NCBI RefSeq assembly: GCF_018294505.1
Contig: NC_057814.1
Span: 35,128,613-35,192,612 of the forward strand
Length of the DNA: 64,000 bases
Direction: 5' to 3'
Source of the DNA: Triticum aestivum
Taxonomy: Eukaryota > Streptophyta > Magnoliopsida > Poales > Poaceae
Below, piece after piece: positions 9,540 to 20,571 of the stretch. The translations under genes and the position numbers were made by a program. The stretch's first letter is position 1. Each line of letters starts with the position of its first letter. A model generated the notes under the pieces. It made no database searches. It saw only the letters and a program-made list of their open reading frames with translations, and was not told where the DNA came from.

Positions 9540-11361
9540 GAGCATCTTTAGCCGATCCCCTATCCTTTAACTGCTTAAATGCCTTCTCAAACTTAATTTC
9601 TTAAATCTTGAGGAGTTAAATAATGGTCTTTGATCTTTAACCATCTTCGATGCCATCCATTCTAGATCCGACGGCTGTGTTTATTCTGATCCATTCAATA
9701 TCAATAACTAAATGCAATCTCCTTTGTGTCATTGCCTCCAAACAAATTGCACAGGGTAACCCAGTGAGCATTGACACGAAGGCATGCAATCGGCAGTGAA
9801 TCAGGAGGCATTGTTGAAGCACAACGTAGCAACTACAAACATTACGGTATTGCAAACACCGACTCCTACAATATACATTCTAGATACGAAGGCATGCAAT
9901 CGGCAGTGAATCAGGAGGCATTGTTGAAGCACAACGTAGCAACTACAAACATTACGGTATTGCAAACACCGACTCCTACAATATACATTCTAGATACGAA
10001 GGCATGCAATCGGCAGTGAATCAGGAGGCATTGTTGAAGCACAACGTAGCAACTACAAACATTACGGTATTGCAAACACCGACTCCTACAATATACATTC
10101 TAGATACGAAGGCATGCAATCGGCAGTGAATCAGGAGGCATTGTTGAAGCACAACGTAGCAACTACAAACATTACGGTATTGCAAACACCGACTCCTACA
10201 ATATACATTCTAGATACGAAGGCATGCAATCGGCAGTGAATCAGGAGGCATTGTTGAAGCACAACGTAGCAACTACAAACATTACGGTATTGCAAACACC
10301 GACTCCTACAATATACATTCTAGATACGAAGGCATGCAATCGGCAGTGAATCAGGAGGCATTGTTGAAGCACAACGTAGCAACTACAAACATTACGGTAT
10401 TGCAAACACCGACTCCTACAATATACATTCTAGATACGAAGGCATGCAATCGGCAGTGAATCAGGAGGCATTGTTGAAGCACAACGTAGCAACTACAAAC
10501 ATTACGGTATTGCAAACACCGACTCCTACAATATACATTCTAGATACGAAGGCATGCAATCGGCAGTGAATCAGGAGGCATTGTTGAAGCACAACGTAGC
10601 AACTACAAACATTACGGTATTGCAAACACCGACTCCTACAATATACATTCTAGATACGAAGGCATGCAATCGGCAGTGAATCAGGAGGCATTGTTGAAGC
10701 ACAACGTAGCAACTACAAACATTACGGTATTGCAAACACCGACTCCTACAATATACATTATTGCCCTATCGTGGTAATTCGAAACACCCAACAAAGATTA
10801 CTAAACAAAAGGCTCAGACATACATCAGACGCCCAACACTTCAGCAGAGATTACAGAACTACACCCTTCATTTTATTTCAAAGAGGAGGTAGAGAACATC
10901 ATTCTTATTAGGTACATGTCTTGCCGTTGTAACATGCTACAGCCAAGACAAGGATTTTCATCCTGGTTGCCAAGACCGACCATTGAAGGTCAGCACATCA
11001 ACGACAACCAACACACAAACAAAGACATCTCAAGCATCGGTTGCCACCTGGGCAGGACACATCCTGAAGGGCTACGCAGCTGCGCTGGCCAACGCGTCGC
11101 TCCACACAGGAGCAAGTCAACTTCCAACCAAAGAGGAGGCCGGAGTTGTGCCATCGCATGTGGAGAGGAGGGGAAGGATTCTTTTTTCGTCAGAATCATT
11201 TGCGGGGGCTTAAAAACGAGGAGGTGGAGCAGTTTTTTTCTGCATAACTCCTCAAAATTTGGAGGAGTTAACCGGATGGGGGTTCAGCTAGGCACGGTTA
11301 AATCCTCAAAACAAATTTTTTTAAAGAGTTAAAGCGTTTGAGGAATGATCTAGAGATGCTC
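9540..11361. mobile_element. TIR element carrying a 110-bp satellite-like array
   Basis: The left end reads gagcatctttagccgat. The right end, reverse-complemented, reads gagcatctctagatcat. Both subterminal regions share ctcaaa/ttaactc-type sequence, for example cttaaatcttgaggagttaaa near 9603 and ctcaaaattt-ggaggagtt near 11252. This is the terminus style of the window's other Harbinger-like elements. A TSD is not clear (TTA on the left, AAA on the right). No transposase is encoded; over half of the interior is the tandem array. Confidence 0.55.
9781..10759. repeat. Nine tandem copies of a 110-bp unit, apparently identical
   Basis: Units begin with ggcatgcaatcggcagtg at 9781, 9891, 10001, 10111, 10221, 10331, 10441, 10551 and 10661, exactly 110 bp apart. 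The last unit is cut about 11 bp short. I saw no substitution between complete units by eye. Since 110 is not divisible by three, the array cannot encode a repeated peptide in one frame. Identity this high implies very recent amplification or homogenisation, or an assembly artefact. Confidence 0.95.
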
Positions 11362-13560
11362 AAAATTTAGGAAGCTTAATCACAATTTACATGGGGCCAG
11401 CTGAAAGAGTCATGTGCGTGGGGTTTAGCAGCTGGGTTAGAGCCTTCCACTAACTCAATGCCGAGGGTTCATCTTCTTTTCTTGTTCTACTCTATGCATA
11501 CTTATACCCAATTTATATTTAGAAAGAAATTCCCACTGTTTCGCGGTAACAAAAGTCGAAACCATTTTCGATTCGCCAGCGAAGACTTCTTTTCGCTAGA
11601 ACTAAACAGTTCGTTGAAGTCACACCGCCTGCTTGTGAGCAGCAAGTGTTACTACTGACTGGTTTTCGTCTGCCTGTCAGTGTTGAGTGGCGACTGATCG
11701 GGGAATGGCGCGCGTTTTCCAGTTAGTGTTGTCAAGCCCGCCGTTGGGCGCCCAAATGTATCTTTGGACTTCGAACAAGGCAATCACTCAACTCTTTCAA
11801 ACAAGGTCGTCCAAATCCACAATGCCATGCACGGTGCCAAAAGAATTGCGCTTTGTAGCTTGGGGAGCAGGTTCCAAACAGAGGCGCAGAGTTTCCAGCA
11901 GGTTGTTGGAAATAACCACGTTGTCTAAGTCCGGGTCGGACTAGAGTCAATCACGTGTACATGTAGGAGTCCTAGTCCTAGTTAGCTTTAGGCTGTTTGG
12001 TTTAGCTCCTATATATACTTGTACCCCTGTAAGGTTTTTTAACTCAGAAAAAAGCAAAACAAAGCATAGGTGCGACACGCACCTATTAGCCATCAAATAT
12101 CTTGTGTTTCGCTGAGTTGTGCTAGTCTAGATCAATTAAGTATCCAGCCGTTGCTACGTACTAAGCTAGCTAGCTTCAACATCCATCAGCTAGTTTTGTA
12201 CGTGCACGTTGCCTCACGAAGAATCAATCAAGCGTGGTTTCATACGTACGTGTTCGGTCGACGGAAAGTACTCGTCAAGGAGCCGTCGTGCAACGTTTGA
12301 TCGGGCCTGTGCCAACACAGGTGGTGTCATAAAAACTTGTTGACTAACTAATTGCTTGGCGTGCAAAATATGTGGCATATATAGTAAGAATACGGAACGA
12401 GTTGTCGAACCATAACAGATGTACACGTACTACTCTGCGCAGTTGTTCCTAGTTACTATAGTACAGGGAATGAGTTGTCGATTCATCATCATTATTTAAC
12501 AGAAGATATAGTTATGGTATAGCTTGTTAGGGTCAATGAATTAGGTGCGGCTTGCATAGTTATATTATAGCTTCATCAAATATCAAAGTCAGCAGCCGTA
12601 CGTTGTTCTCCTGTGACGACTTGGGCGATCGATAATTTTCAAAGGCAATTATTTCTATCAATTTCTAGTCTCCATCTCCGCTCTTGGCCCCTGCAGAGGG
12701 AAAAAGCGGGAGGCAGATTTGCACAGGATCGAACACTACAACTGAGCTGCAGAATCATCCGCTCGCACACATTTCTTTATCGGTTTACCAGAGAAGTCAA
12801 GAAAGCTGCTCCATTGCTTTGGGCTTTCCTCCCTCCAATAGCCAGCCATGGATGGATCGCTAGCCATCTAGTACTGCTCCCGTCCTCCAACCGAAATTGA
12901 GCAATGCCACTTTTACCACCTTCCCGGCTTAATTTCCTCTTAATTTATCACAACATCACGCATGAACATGAACAAAAAGAGAGAAACGGCTGGCACACCC
13001 ATATCTTTTACTTTCTGCGGCTTAATTTCCTCTTGTAATTTATGACAGTGTCACGCATGAACATGGACGAAAAGAAGAAGGGAGAGATCGTCGACACCGT
13101 TGCTGTCGCTGATCGAGGATGCTGTTAGTGCTGTTGCGGTAGTTGCAGTGGTGGTTACGGTGGCCATGCCATGGCATATGGTGCCTGATGATTTTACCCG
13201 GGACTGGGAGAGCGGGCGGTGACGCGGAGGGGATCAGTTCGGTTTGGGGTGTGGTTTTCGTGGAGATTTTTAAGGTCGCGTGTCATGGCTCCCGATGTTG
13301 GCCCCTCTCCTTTCCCGGCCCTCTTCCGCGCACCCTTTCCAATCCCATCTTCCTCCTCCCTCCTCCCAGCTTTCCCTTCCATTGCTGTGGCCGGCGGGGG
13401 CCACCGTCGCCTTGGCGTTTCCCTCTCAAGGTTGGTGCCACTTCCCTAACGTACCTCCTATCGGACCAACGAAACTAATCCCACTACTAGCCTAGTACTA
13501 GCTAGCTAGCTTGGCCGCAGCTGGAAGGGGCTGTGGCCGGGCACTGCAGTGTGTGAGCGC
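11362..13560. other. Upstream intergenic/promoter region of the NAC gene
   Basis: No gene is recognised. 11680-12060 resembles a decayed LTR-type fragment (agtcctagtcctagttagctttagg, then ctcctatatatacttgtac), but no boundaries were found. 12924-12983 and 13018-13080 are a local direct duplication (see separate entry). The last kilobase contains a pyrimidine-rich GC section (13300-13400). Confidence 0.5.
12924..13080. repeat. Local direct duplication upstream of the NAC gene
   Basis: cggcttaatttcctct and catgaacatg recur in the same order in two about 60-bp segments (12924-12983 and 13018-13080), about 94 bp apart and about 80% identical by eye. They lie roughly 0.6 kb upstream of the predicted transcription start. 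Confidence 0.6.
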
Positions 13561-13572
13561 TCGATCAGTGGC

Positions 13573-13580
13573 TATATATA
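13573..13580 (+). promoter_or_regulatory. TATA box of the NAC gene
   Basis: tatatata lies 283-290 bp upstream of the NAC start codon. It is followed by a C-rich stretch and a pyrimidine-rich leader typical of a monocot 5' UTR. Transcription would start near 13605. Confidence 0.6.
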
Positions 13581-13720
13581 ACCGCCCCCCGTCCGTTGCC
13601 ATTGTTTCCTTGTACCCCATCACCGGCAACAACTTCATTCCCCTCGACTAGACTCCATCGTCTCCCTCCTGCTCCCTCCTCCTTCGATCTATCTCCTTCA
13701 ATTCCCGTTTCGTTTCATCA

Positions 13721-13744
13721 ATGGTGGCTAGTTGTAGGCTGTAG
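13721..13744 (+). CDS. Short uORF in the NAC 5' leader
   Basis: If transcription starts near 13605, the first ATG of the leader is at 13721. It opens a seven-codon ORF (MVASCRL, stop tag 13742-13744) that ends 118 nt before the NAC start. Its -3 base is T and its +4 base is G, a mediocre initiation context. The NAC ATG has A at -3. Such an uORF could lower translation or be passed by leaky scanning or reinitiation; whether it does is inference. Confidence 0.4.
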   Translation: MVASCRL

Positions 13745-13862
13745 CTAGGTGGAGCATTGGACTCCGGCTACAGCAGTGTCTTGTTCATCCTCTTGTTCCC
13801 GACCCATCGCCTTAACTGAACACCACTACAGCACAGCACGCACAAAGGGAAAGGAAGGGACC

Positions 13863-16647
13863 ATGAGCATCTCCGTGAACGGGCAGTCGGTGGTGCCGCC
13901 GGGGTTCCGGTTCCACCCCACGGAGGAGGAGCTGCTCACCTACTACCTCGCCAAGAAGGTGGCCTCGCAGCGCATCGACCTCGACGTCATCCCCGACGTC
14001 GACCTCAACAAGCTCGAGCCATGGGACATCCAAGGTTTGATCTTACACTCTCCCTACACAATGCTAGCTCGCATCTACGTACGTACTCATGGTGAACTAA
14101 CTGGCCATGGGAAACAACGCAGAGCGCTGCCGGATCGGCACTGGCCCGCAGAACGACTGGTACCTGTTCAGCCACAAGGACAAGAAGTACCCCACGGGGA
14201 CGCGCACCAACCGCGCCACCGCCGCCGGGTTCTGGAAGGCCACCGGCCGGGACAAGGCCATCTACTCCGCCGCCGGGTCCGGCCGCATCGGCATGCGCAA
14301 GACGCTCGTCTTCTACAAGGGCCGCGCCCCGCACGGCCACAAGTCCGACTGGATCATGCACGAGTACCGCCTCGACGACGCCGTCCCCACCCCCAACCCC
14401 GCCACCAACAACCCCGCCGCTGCCGGGGACGCCGGCACCTACTACTCCGGCACCTCATCGTCCCCGGTACGTACTCTACCAAGTACAGTCCACACTGTAC
14501 CATACTGTAGTACGTTGAACCGCATGCACGGCGGCCGGCCGGCCGGGCGACAGGGATGGGGATAGATCGCTGGTGGCGCACTGCATGCGCGTTTAATGTA
14601 CGTACGTAGAACGTACGTGTATGTACACGTGGCCGATATGCGACTGTAGACGAGATCGACAAGGTCTGGTGACGATTATCTCCGGGTGGTGGTTGGGAAT
14701 GGGGACACGCATGACATGATGCATGGTTTAACAATTAATAATTGCGACTAGCGAGTGGGAGCTGGGATTTCCTTTCGAGGGGTCGCCGTCACGGAAAGGG
14801 GAAGTGGGTGGTAGTAGGTTCAGTGCTCGTGAAGGAACGAAGCTTCACTGTAGCTAGACCAGCCCGGGCCGGGGTCAGTCAGTCATGTGCGAAACGAAAT
14901 GCCAGCCACAGCGATCTGATCACTCATCGGTTAGGTGCGTGCACGCGGCCGGGCCGGTCGTCTCGCCTCTCGCATGGGGCCATGGCTGCCGGCCGGAGGA
15001 GAGTATCTTGGTCTGCACCAGCAGGATCGCCGTCCCACACCACACACGCGTACGTGTTCCTTCTCCGGACCTAACCCCTGACACGCCCACACGTACGTGG
15101 TACCGTACTTGATATGCTATACGAGTTGGGGAGGTTGGAATGGGATAGTGGACCTGTGCTTTGCACGCGGAGACAAGCAGACGGACAAACAGACGTAGTA
15201 CGCTTCTTTTCGGAGGTCAAAGGCTAGCACTGCTACACATGGACATCAGGACATGGATGGATGGATGGACCGGGCATGCATGCATTGGAGATATGTGCCC
15301 TTTGAGCTGGATGGATCGGCAAAGGCTAGCTAGTCTTTTCGTGCCCATGGATCATGGATCTCATCTCATCTGCCGCAGGCAGGCACATAATTGAGTGACT
15401 AGTTCGTGCCGTTGCTGATTATTCAACACAAACACACACTAGCTTCTTCTTTTCTTCCTTGTGTTCTTTCTATAGGTCAACACATACCCTAGCTTCTTCT
15501 TTTCTTTTGTATTACTTAGCTGGTTCATGGATGTGTAGTGTGGTGTGACATGCTTGCAGAGGGAAATTAATCTCTTCCATATGATCTCCGATCAATCCTA
15601 GTGTAGGCATGGGCATGGCTACCTCTACTTCTTTGGTTAATCTCGGCAAATGGAACTGCGACGATAAAACTTACTACTCTTTCTTAAGTGGCCGGCCTAA
15701 TTAACTAGGTGCCCTTTTTCTTAAATGAAAATTCTGCAACACGATTGCATGAGCTTGACACAGACTAGAGTCTAGACTAACCTAAATTACCACAAATAAT
15801 TGCATGCATGTGACGTTTAAGCATTTCTCCACGCACTTGATTAGTCGATTGACTTGTGTGCTCCTCTAGTACAAACGTACCGCCGGCCCAATATTATCGA
15901 TCTCATCCGAATTATTGTGCGTCTGAGCAGATTCGTCCCGTGGCCGGGGACCAGTCGTCGGCGCAGGAGGACGGATGGGTCATCTGCAGGGTGTTCAAGA
16001 AGAAGAACATCCTCGTGAACCAAGGCCAGAACGGCGGCGGCGGAGCGGCGTCCAGCAAGCTGGCCGGCGCCGCCCCCATGGAGCGCAGCCAGAGCAACTG
16101 CTCGTCCACGGTGACCACCATCAGCAACCACATCAAGGCGGCGCAGCAGCAGGACCAGCAGCACCAGCTGCTGCACTACTCCGCCAGCGACGACGCGCTC
16201 GACCACATCCTCAACCACTACATGCATGGCCGTTCCCCCACGACGCCGTGCAAGCAGGAGACCAAGCCTGCCGCCGGCTCGGCGCTGGACCATCTGATCA
16301 ACAACACCGCCTGCCCGAACGGGACCCTGTACGAGAGGTTCATGAAGCTCCCGCCGCTCGAGCACGTCGTCTCCGGCGGGCTCCTCCAGCCGCCGGCAAC
16401 CGAGTACGGTGGCGGCGGCGGTGGTTCAGGGAACACAGACTGGGACTCGCTCGACCGGCTCGCGGCCTCGTACGAGCTGAACGGCCTCTCCGACGACGTC
16501 GCGTCCGCCAACAAGAACAGCAGCATGGCGTCCTTCTTCGTGGACGGGCACGGCGGCGCCACCGTCGCCGGCACCGGGGACGGCGACCTGTGGAGCCTGG
16601 CGCGGTCGGTGTCGTCCCTCCACGCGGACTTGACGACGATGAATTGA
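13863..16647 (+). CDS. NST1/SWN-like: NAC transcription factor, NST/SWN (secondary-wall NAC, NAC43-like) subgroup; 3 exons, 410 aa
   Basis: Coding exons are 13863-14034, 14123-14466 and 15931-16647, all with GT-AG introns; the second ends in phase 0. The NAC domain is complete. Subdomain A is [19 protein letters not shown] (residues 11-29), B is [19 protein letters not shown] (38-57), and C is [20 protein letters not shown] through [10 protein letters not shown] (69-102). D is [20 protein letters not shown] (113-132) plus [11 protein letters not shown], and E is [15 protein letters not shown] in exon 3 (184-198). The N-terminus SISVNGQS and the C-terminal W-x-SLDRL and DLWS (391-394) motifs point to the NST branch of nuclear activators that switch on secondary-wall cellulose, xylan and lignin genes through MYB factors. 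The linker between D and E is unusually long (about 40 residues, Pro/Asn/Ala-rich). The start was chosen for its in-frame NST N-terminus and A at -3. An acceptor 3 nt upstream (adding CAG) is also possible. The open frame and high GC3 argue that the gene is intact. Confidence 0.93.
14467..15930 (+). other. Intron 2 of the NAC gene (1464 bp)
   Basis: Donor ccg|gtacgt at 14466/14467 and acceptor gagcag|att at 15930/15931 are canonical. The intron is long compared with intron 1 (88 bp) and holds a short (ATGG)n run near 15253-15270 and two cttcttcttttctt direct repeats near 15444 and 15494. No embedded gene is seen. Position 2 of the NAC coding region is the conserved intron site of the family. 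Confidence 0.85.
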
Positions 16648-17047
16648 AAACGTATGGCGGTGGTTAATTAATCAATTGTCAAAAGTGTTTCTAGTGCGCG
16701 GGACGCACGTCATGCCGCATGCATGCACGTACGCGCACTAGTAGCACTAACTCGACCGATCGACCTCTCTACGTACTACATGCATGCGTGCGTGCATGGC
16801 CGGTATTGTACGTACGTACGTACGTGAATAATTCCTAGCTAGGGAGGAGACAATCAAAGAGACGTGAGAGTGAGACTCAAGAGACCGGAGCTGATCCTGA
16901 CGTGAAGGATCAAATTACAGGGTTGAGAAAGGACCGCGTGTGGTAGGAGAGCAGAGTAAATATATGTGGGATATATGTATTGTTAATTAATCATCACAGT
17001 GTACCTATAGCTTATATACATGGTATATACTATGAAAGCCCTTTCAA
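16648..17047 (+). other. 3' UTR and downstream flank of the NAC gene
   Basis: Non-coding sequence follows the stop codon, including a (GTAC)n run at 16808-16825 and AT-rich signals such as aataattc (about 16827) that could serve polyadenylation. The exact 3' end is not determinable. Confidence 0.5.
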
Positions 17048-17805
17048 TCAACCATAAAGGTGTGATCATCGTGTGTGTGCATTATTGTGATCGATTAATC
17101 GATCGACAAAGTAACATCATGCGTTCCAGTAATGTTTAGGGTGGGCATGCCATTGGACACGGATGGAGGTGTCCACAAACTATGAATATATCGCAAGTTT
17201 TACCAATGAAAAAAAACCCAATGAAAATGTGATCAGTATGTGCACTATTGCTATTGTTGACAAATTAACATTATGCGCTCCAATAATTTTAGGGTTTGCA
17301 TCCCATTGGATACAGATGGAGGTGTCGACAAACAAACTATGAAAAGGGCGTGAGTTTTAACCATGAAAAAAAATCAACCATGAAGATGTGATAACTGTGT
17401 GCGATCGATTGACAGATTAACATCATGTGCTCCAATAATTTTGAGGGCGTGCATGCCATTGGACATGGATGGAGGTGTCACAAACTATAAATATATCGCA
17501 AGATTTACCCGTGAAAAAAAATCATGAAAATGTGATTGCTATTGTTGACAAATTAACATTATGCGCTCCAATAATTTTTAGGGTTTGCATCCCATTAGAC
17601 ACGGATGGAGGTGTCGACAAACAAACTATGAAAAGAGCGTAAGTTTTAACAGTGAAAAAGAATCAACCATAAAAAATGTGATAACTGTGTGCAGTATTGC
17701 GATGGATTGACAGATCTCCAATAATTTTGAGGGCGTGCATGCCATTGGGCACGGGATAGAGGCCGACGGATCAACAAATTAACATCATGCGTGTGCGTGC
17801 CATGG
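17048..17805. repeat. Five diverged ~150-bp tandem repeats with alternating A/B types
   Basis: Units start near 17048, 17217, 17372, 17522 and 17663. Each contains aaccatgaaa..tgtgat, aacat(c/t)atgcg, ccaataatttt.aggg, gcat.ccattgg and ggatggaggtgtc in order, then an A-run. Units 2 and 4 share gtcgacaaacaaactatgaaa. Units 1 and 3 share aaatatatcgcaag in its place. Unit 5 starts like 1 and 3. This alternation suggests that a two-unit block was duplicated. Confidence 0.85.
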
Positions 17806-19325
17806 ACGGATCGATGGAGATCGACGGATCGTTGTCCCGATCCCGATCGTGTGTGGCGACAAGAGGAAAACTGTTGGGAAACCAAAAGGCGCATGGTTTT
17901 TGGCTTTCACCAGCTGTTTCTTGTGTCGGTATTCGATGCAAGTTCGAGAAGGGGAAAAAAGGGGGAGAGCTCGATGTGAAGTCGGACCATCAGGCACTAC
18001 TTTTCTGGCTCCCGTTACCTCTCATGTTGAAATATTGTACAGCCTCGTGCCACACGTACGATCATACTTTTTACGCCTTGTCGCGGTCAAATGATGGTGT
18101 AGAAATCTCGGGCGATCTTGATTTTGTCTCTTGTCGACAACTTTTAGCTCTCTCTGTCTGGCCTTGTAGTTAATTTGTATTTACCGCTCCCCAGGCGGAA
18201 TATTCATGAGCCTCTCGATCACACGTGTGTCACGCACGCACTCGCGCAACCGGCGTGAGAAAATTATTATTAGCTGGTGACGCACGCATATGTGTGCCCT
18301 CTTCATGCGCTCACCGGGAGCAAATTATTCTGCCTCTATAATGGTATTATATGCATGGATAGATGGACGAGGGGATTTGGTGATAGTGCCATGCATGGTG
18401 GAGGTAGTGATGAATTCACCCGGAGCTGACGTAGAATTTAGACACTCAGCCAAAGTGTGCGAGAAAATATCCCGTGGTTGCTCTTTTTGTGGTGCCTCTA
18501 ATGTACCACCTAATAACAACAAAAACATAATAATAGTAGTAGTATTTTATTTAAAAAAATTGACAATCTTGTTATACAGGATGCACGTACCATGCTGTAA
18601 AATTTCAACACCAAATTCGTCACATATCATGACACGGAAAGGATCAATCTGACTATAAGTAGTACCATTTTCCCTTTTAATTTGTGTCTTATTAAAGTGT
18701 ATAAAGTTTTGAAATAAATTTGGGTCATGGGAGTACTAAAGTCATATTGTGTCGATGGTGTAAAAAGTTCATATTTTATTGTACTCTTTTAGGTAGCATG
18801 AAAACATCGTAAAGAAAGTATGGGATATCCTCTGCAAAGGGTCTGTGATTTGCATGTAAGAGAGCATCAAAATTGTAGGTAAAAGAGTGACATATACCTA
18901 CCAAATGCTAGTATATTTCATTTTAATTTATTAGCGTCGTAGAAGCTTCCTTTTGGTGGACAAACAATAATTAATGTCCCATGCATTTATATGCATAGTA
19001 CCTAGATTGTCTCCTTTTGCTTTATCTTGGTACTATATATATACTTGACCCTGTACTTTCTTTGGGACTGGTAGGTATATGATGTTGAACGGGTGTGATC
19101 ATTTCTCAGTTGACTTAGAAATAATTCGTTCTTTGTATCCTTTGGTATTTGCATGATTCTCAATTTGGTTTACAGTTTGCATTTCACTGTTTAGGTTAGA
19201 TGGAACATAGAAATAATAATTTCCCGGTTGCTCGAGAAGTAGCAAAACCGTAGTTGATCTATACCTTTTCTTTCTTTCTTTCTTTCTTTGTTTTTTACGA
19301 GGAGTTGATCTATACTTTTACACAT
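17806..19325. other. Intergenic sequence, no gene recognised
   Basis: AT-rich, with short unrelated ORFs on both strands. A (TTTC)n microsatellite lies at about 19267-19290. Confidence 0.4.
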
Positions 19326-19341
19326 AAGAGAGGTAGGTATA

Positions 19342-19640
19342 CGTCTCCAGGCTGAAAACCTAATTTCTTGGATTGGGCAACGACGACGCTTGTGCATTGT
19401 TTTCTTCTTGAAGGCGTTGCTTTTGGAGACCTTTTATATTTTTTTGGTGTTGTATTTGGTGGTGGTTTGTCTAGGGCTGCAGGGAGCAATCGATCACTGT
19501 GGTGGGACCTTTGTTTTTTCTTTTATTTTTATTTTTTTCCTTTGGTTGTGAGCATCCGGGATGTCTTTGCGACATCTTATAGGTGCAGAGACTAGGTGTA
19601 ATTGGTATCTTCGCTATATTAATATATTCTTCTTTTCAAA
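19342..19640 (+). mobile_element. 3' tail of a LINE, 5'-truncated, with 16-bp TSD
   Basis: The 299-bp block is bounded by the perfect 16-bp direct repeat aagagaggtaggtata (19326-19341 and 19641-19656). It has the T/G-rich 3' UTR style of the retroposon at 7796-9268, with the shared motifs gggatgtctttgcgacatc and gtgttgtattt. It ends in a short A-run (cttttcaaa). No coding part remains. Confidence 0.75.
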
Positions 19641-19656
19641 AAGAGAGGTAGGTATA

Positions 19657-20384
19657 TACTTGACCTGGCTTTGGGTGCAATAAATAAAGTAGTAAAAGGG
19701 GAAAGAAAATATTACATTTCAAATGATACAGACTTGCTAGTTAAGTGAAAAATAATGAAACTTTTGTTAGTCTCTGTGTTATTGGTAATCTTGCAGAGAA
19801 TAATCAAATAGGTAGATTTCACGCCCGATCGTACTAGAACTCGATTAAGTTGGAGATTTCAGACTAATCAAAAGTAAATTTTCGGACCCAAAGGCATCAC
19901 TTTGATTGTCGGCACCTAATTAAGTGTGTCCTTCACGATTCTAGTATCGGAGACAGTTTAATGGTTGCTGAAAGAATGAGAGCATATGGTCCCTTTCTCC
20001 CTACAGTATACGAGTTCCATTGATGCCAAGGAGGGTCTTCCTCGAACGATTGGAACCACAATATGCCTGGATATATGTACCTGATTGACCAGAGATGATG
20101 AATGTACAGTACTGAACCAATTCTACATCTCGAAAACACCAAAATGGACCCAGCAACTGCATTGTTACATCCTATTACAGGGCCCTACTCTTACCTGGCC
20201 CGTGATGGGCCTTGGGATTTATTGTTGGTTGAATTTCAACAGTATGATTGGCCTCATATCATCCAAACGGGGACCTGCCTGCAAAGGAAAAAGGAAACAG
20301 CAAGGACCTTCAATCAGAATAGACACAATTCTATCCTGGCAAAAAGATATTTATTGCACTCGATTGCACACAGTCTGACCTGTT
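19657..20384. other. Intergenic sequence, no gene recognised
   Basis: Two overlapping ORFs of about 95 codons (20085-20386) lack any recognisable domain and run into the copia target site. I see nothing supportable in the rest. Confidence 0.4.
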
Positions 20385-20389
20385 AAAAT

Positions 20390-20557
20390 TGTTGAACTGT
20401 GTTGTAACGTTACACTAGCTGTGCATGTCCTTGTAGATAGGATCCACGACGCCCAGGCCTGCGTGCCTACATTGTAGGGGCGATCGCCTCCATCTCCTGT
20501 ATATATGGCATGTAATCTGTAACAGTAAATCAACAGAGAGAATTATTCCTTCCAACT
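20390..20557 (+). repeat. 5' LTR of the copia element
   Basis: Starts TGTTGAAC and ends CCAACT. It contains a TATA-like ctgtatatatggc near 20497. Matches the 3' LTR with three transitions. Confidence 0.93.
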
Positions 20558-20566
20558 TGGTATCAG
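20558..20566 (+). promoter_or_regulatory. Primer binding site (initiator Met tRNA type)
   Basis: tggtatcag sits directly behind the 5' LTR and matches the start of the usual plant copia PBS. Confidence 0.8.
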
Positions 20567-20571
20567 TTACC

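Noticed and set aside
9781..10759. CRISPR-like array
   Set aside because: The repeats are directly adjacent 110-bp units without variable spacers, in a plant nuclear sequence; it is a simple tandem array.
11680..12060. LTR retrotransposon fragment upstream of the NAC gene
   Set aside because: Some motifs resemble LTR sequence, but no ends, TSD or partner LTR could be found, so it is not listed as a mobile element.
13749..14510. 253-codon ORF covering NAC exon 1 and extending through intron 1
   Set aside because: It begins at a non-ATG codon and leaves the NAC frame after the splice donor at 14034. The spliced model recovers the complete conserved NAC domain.
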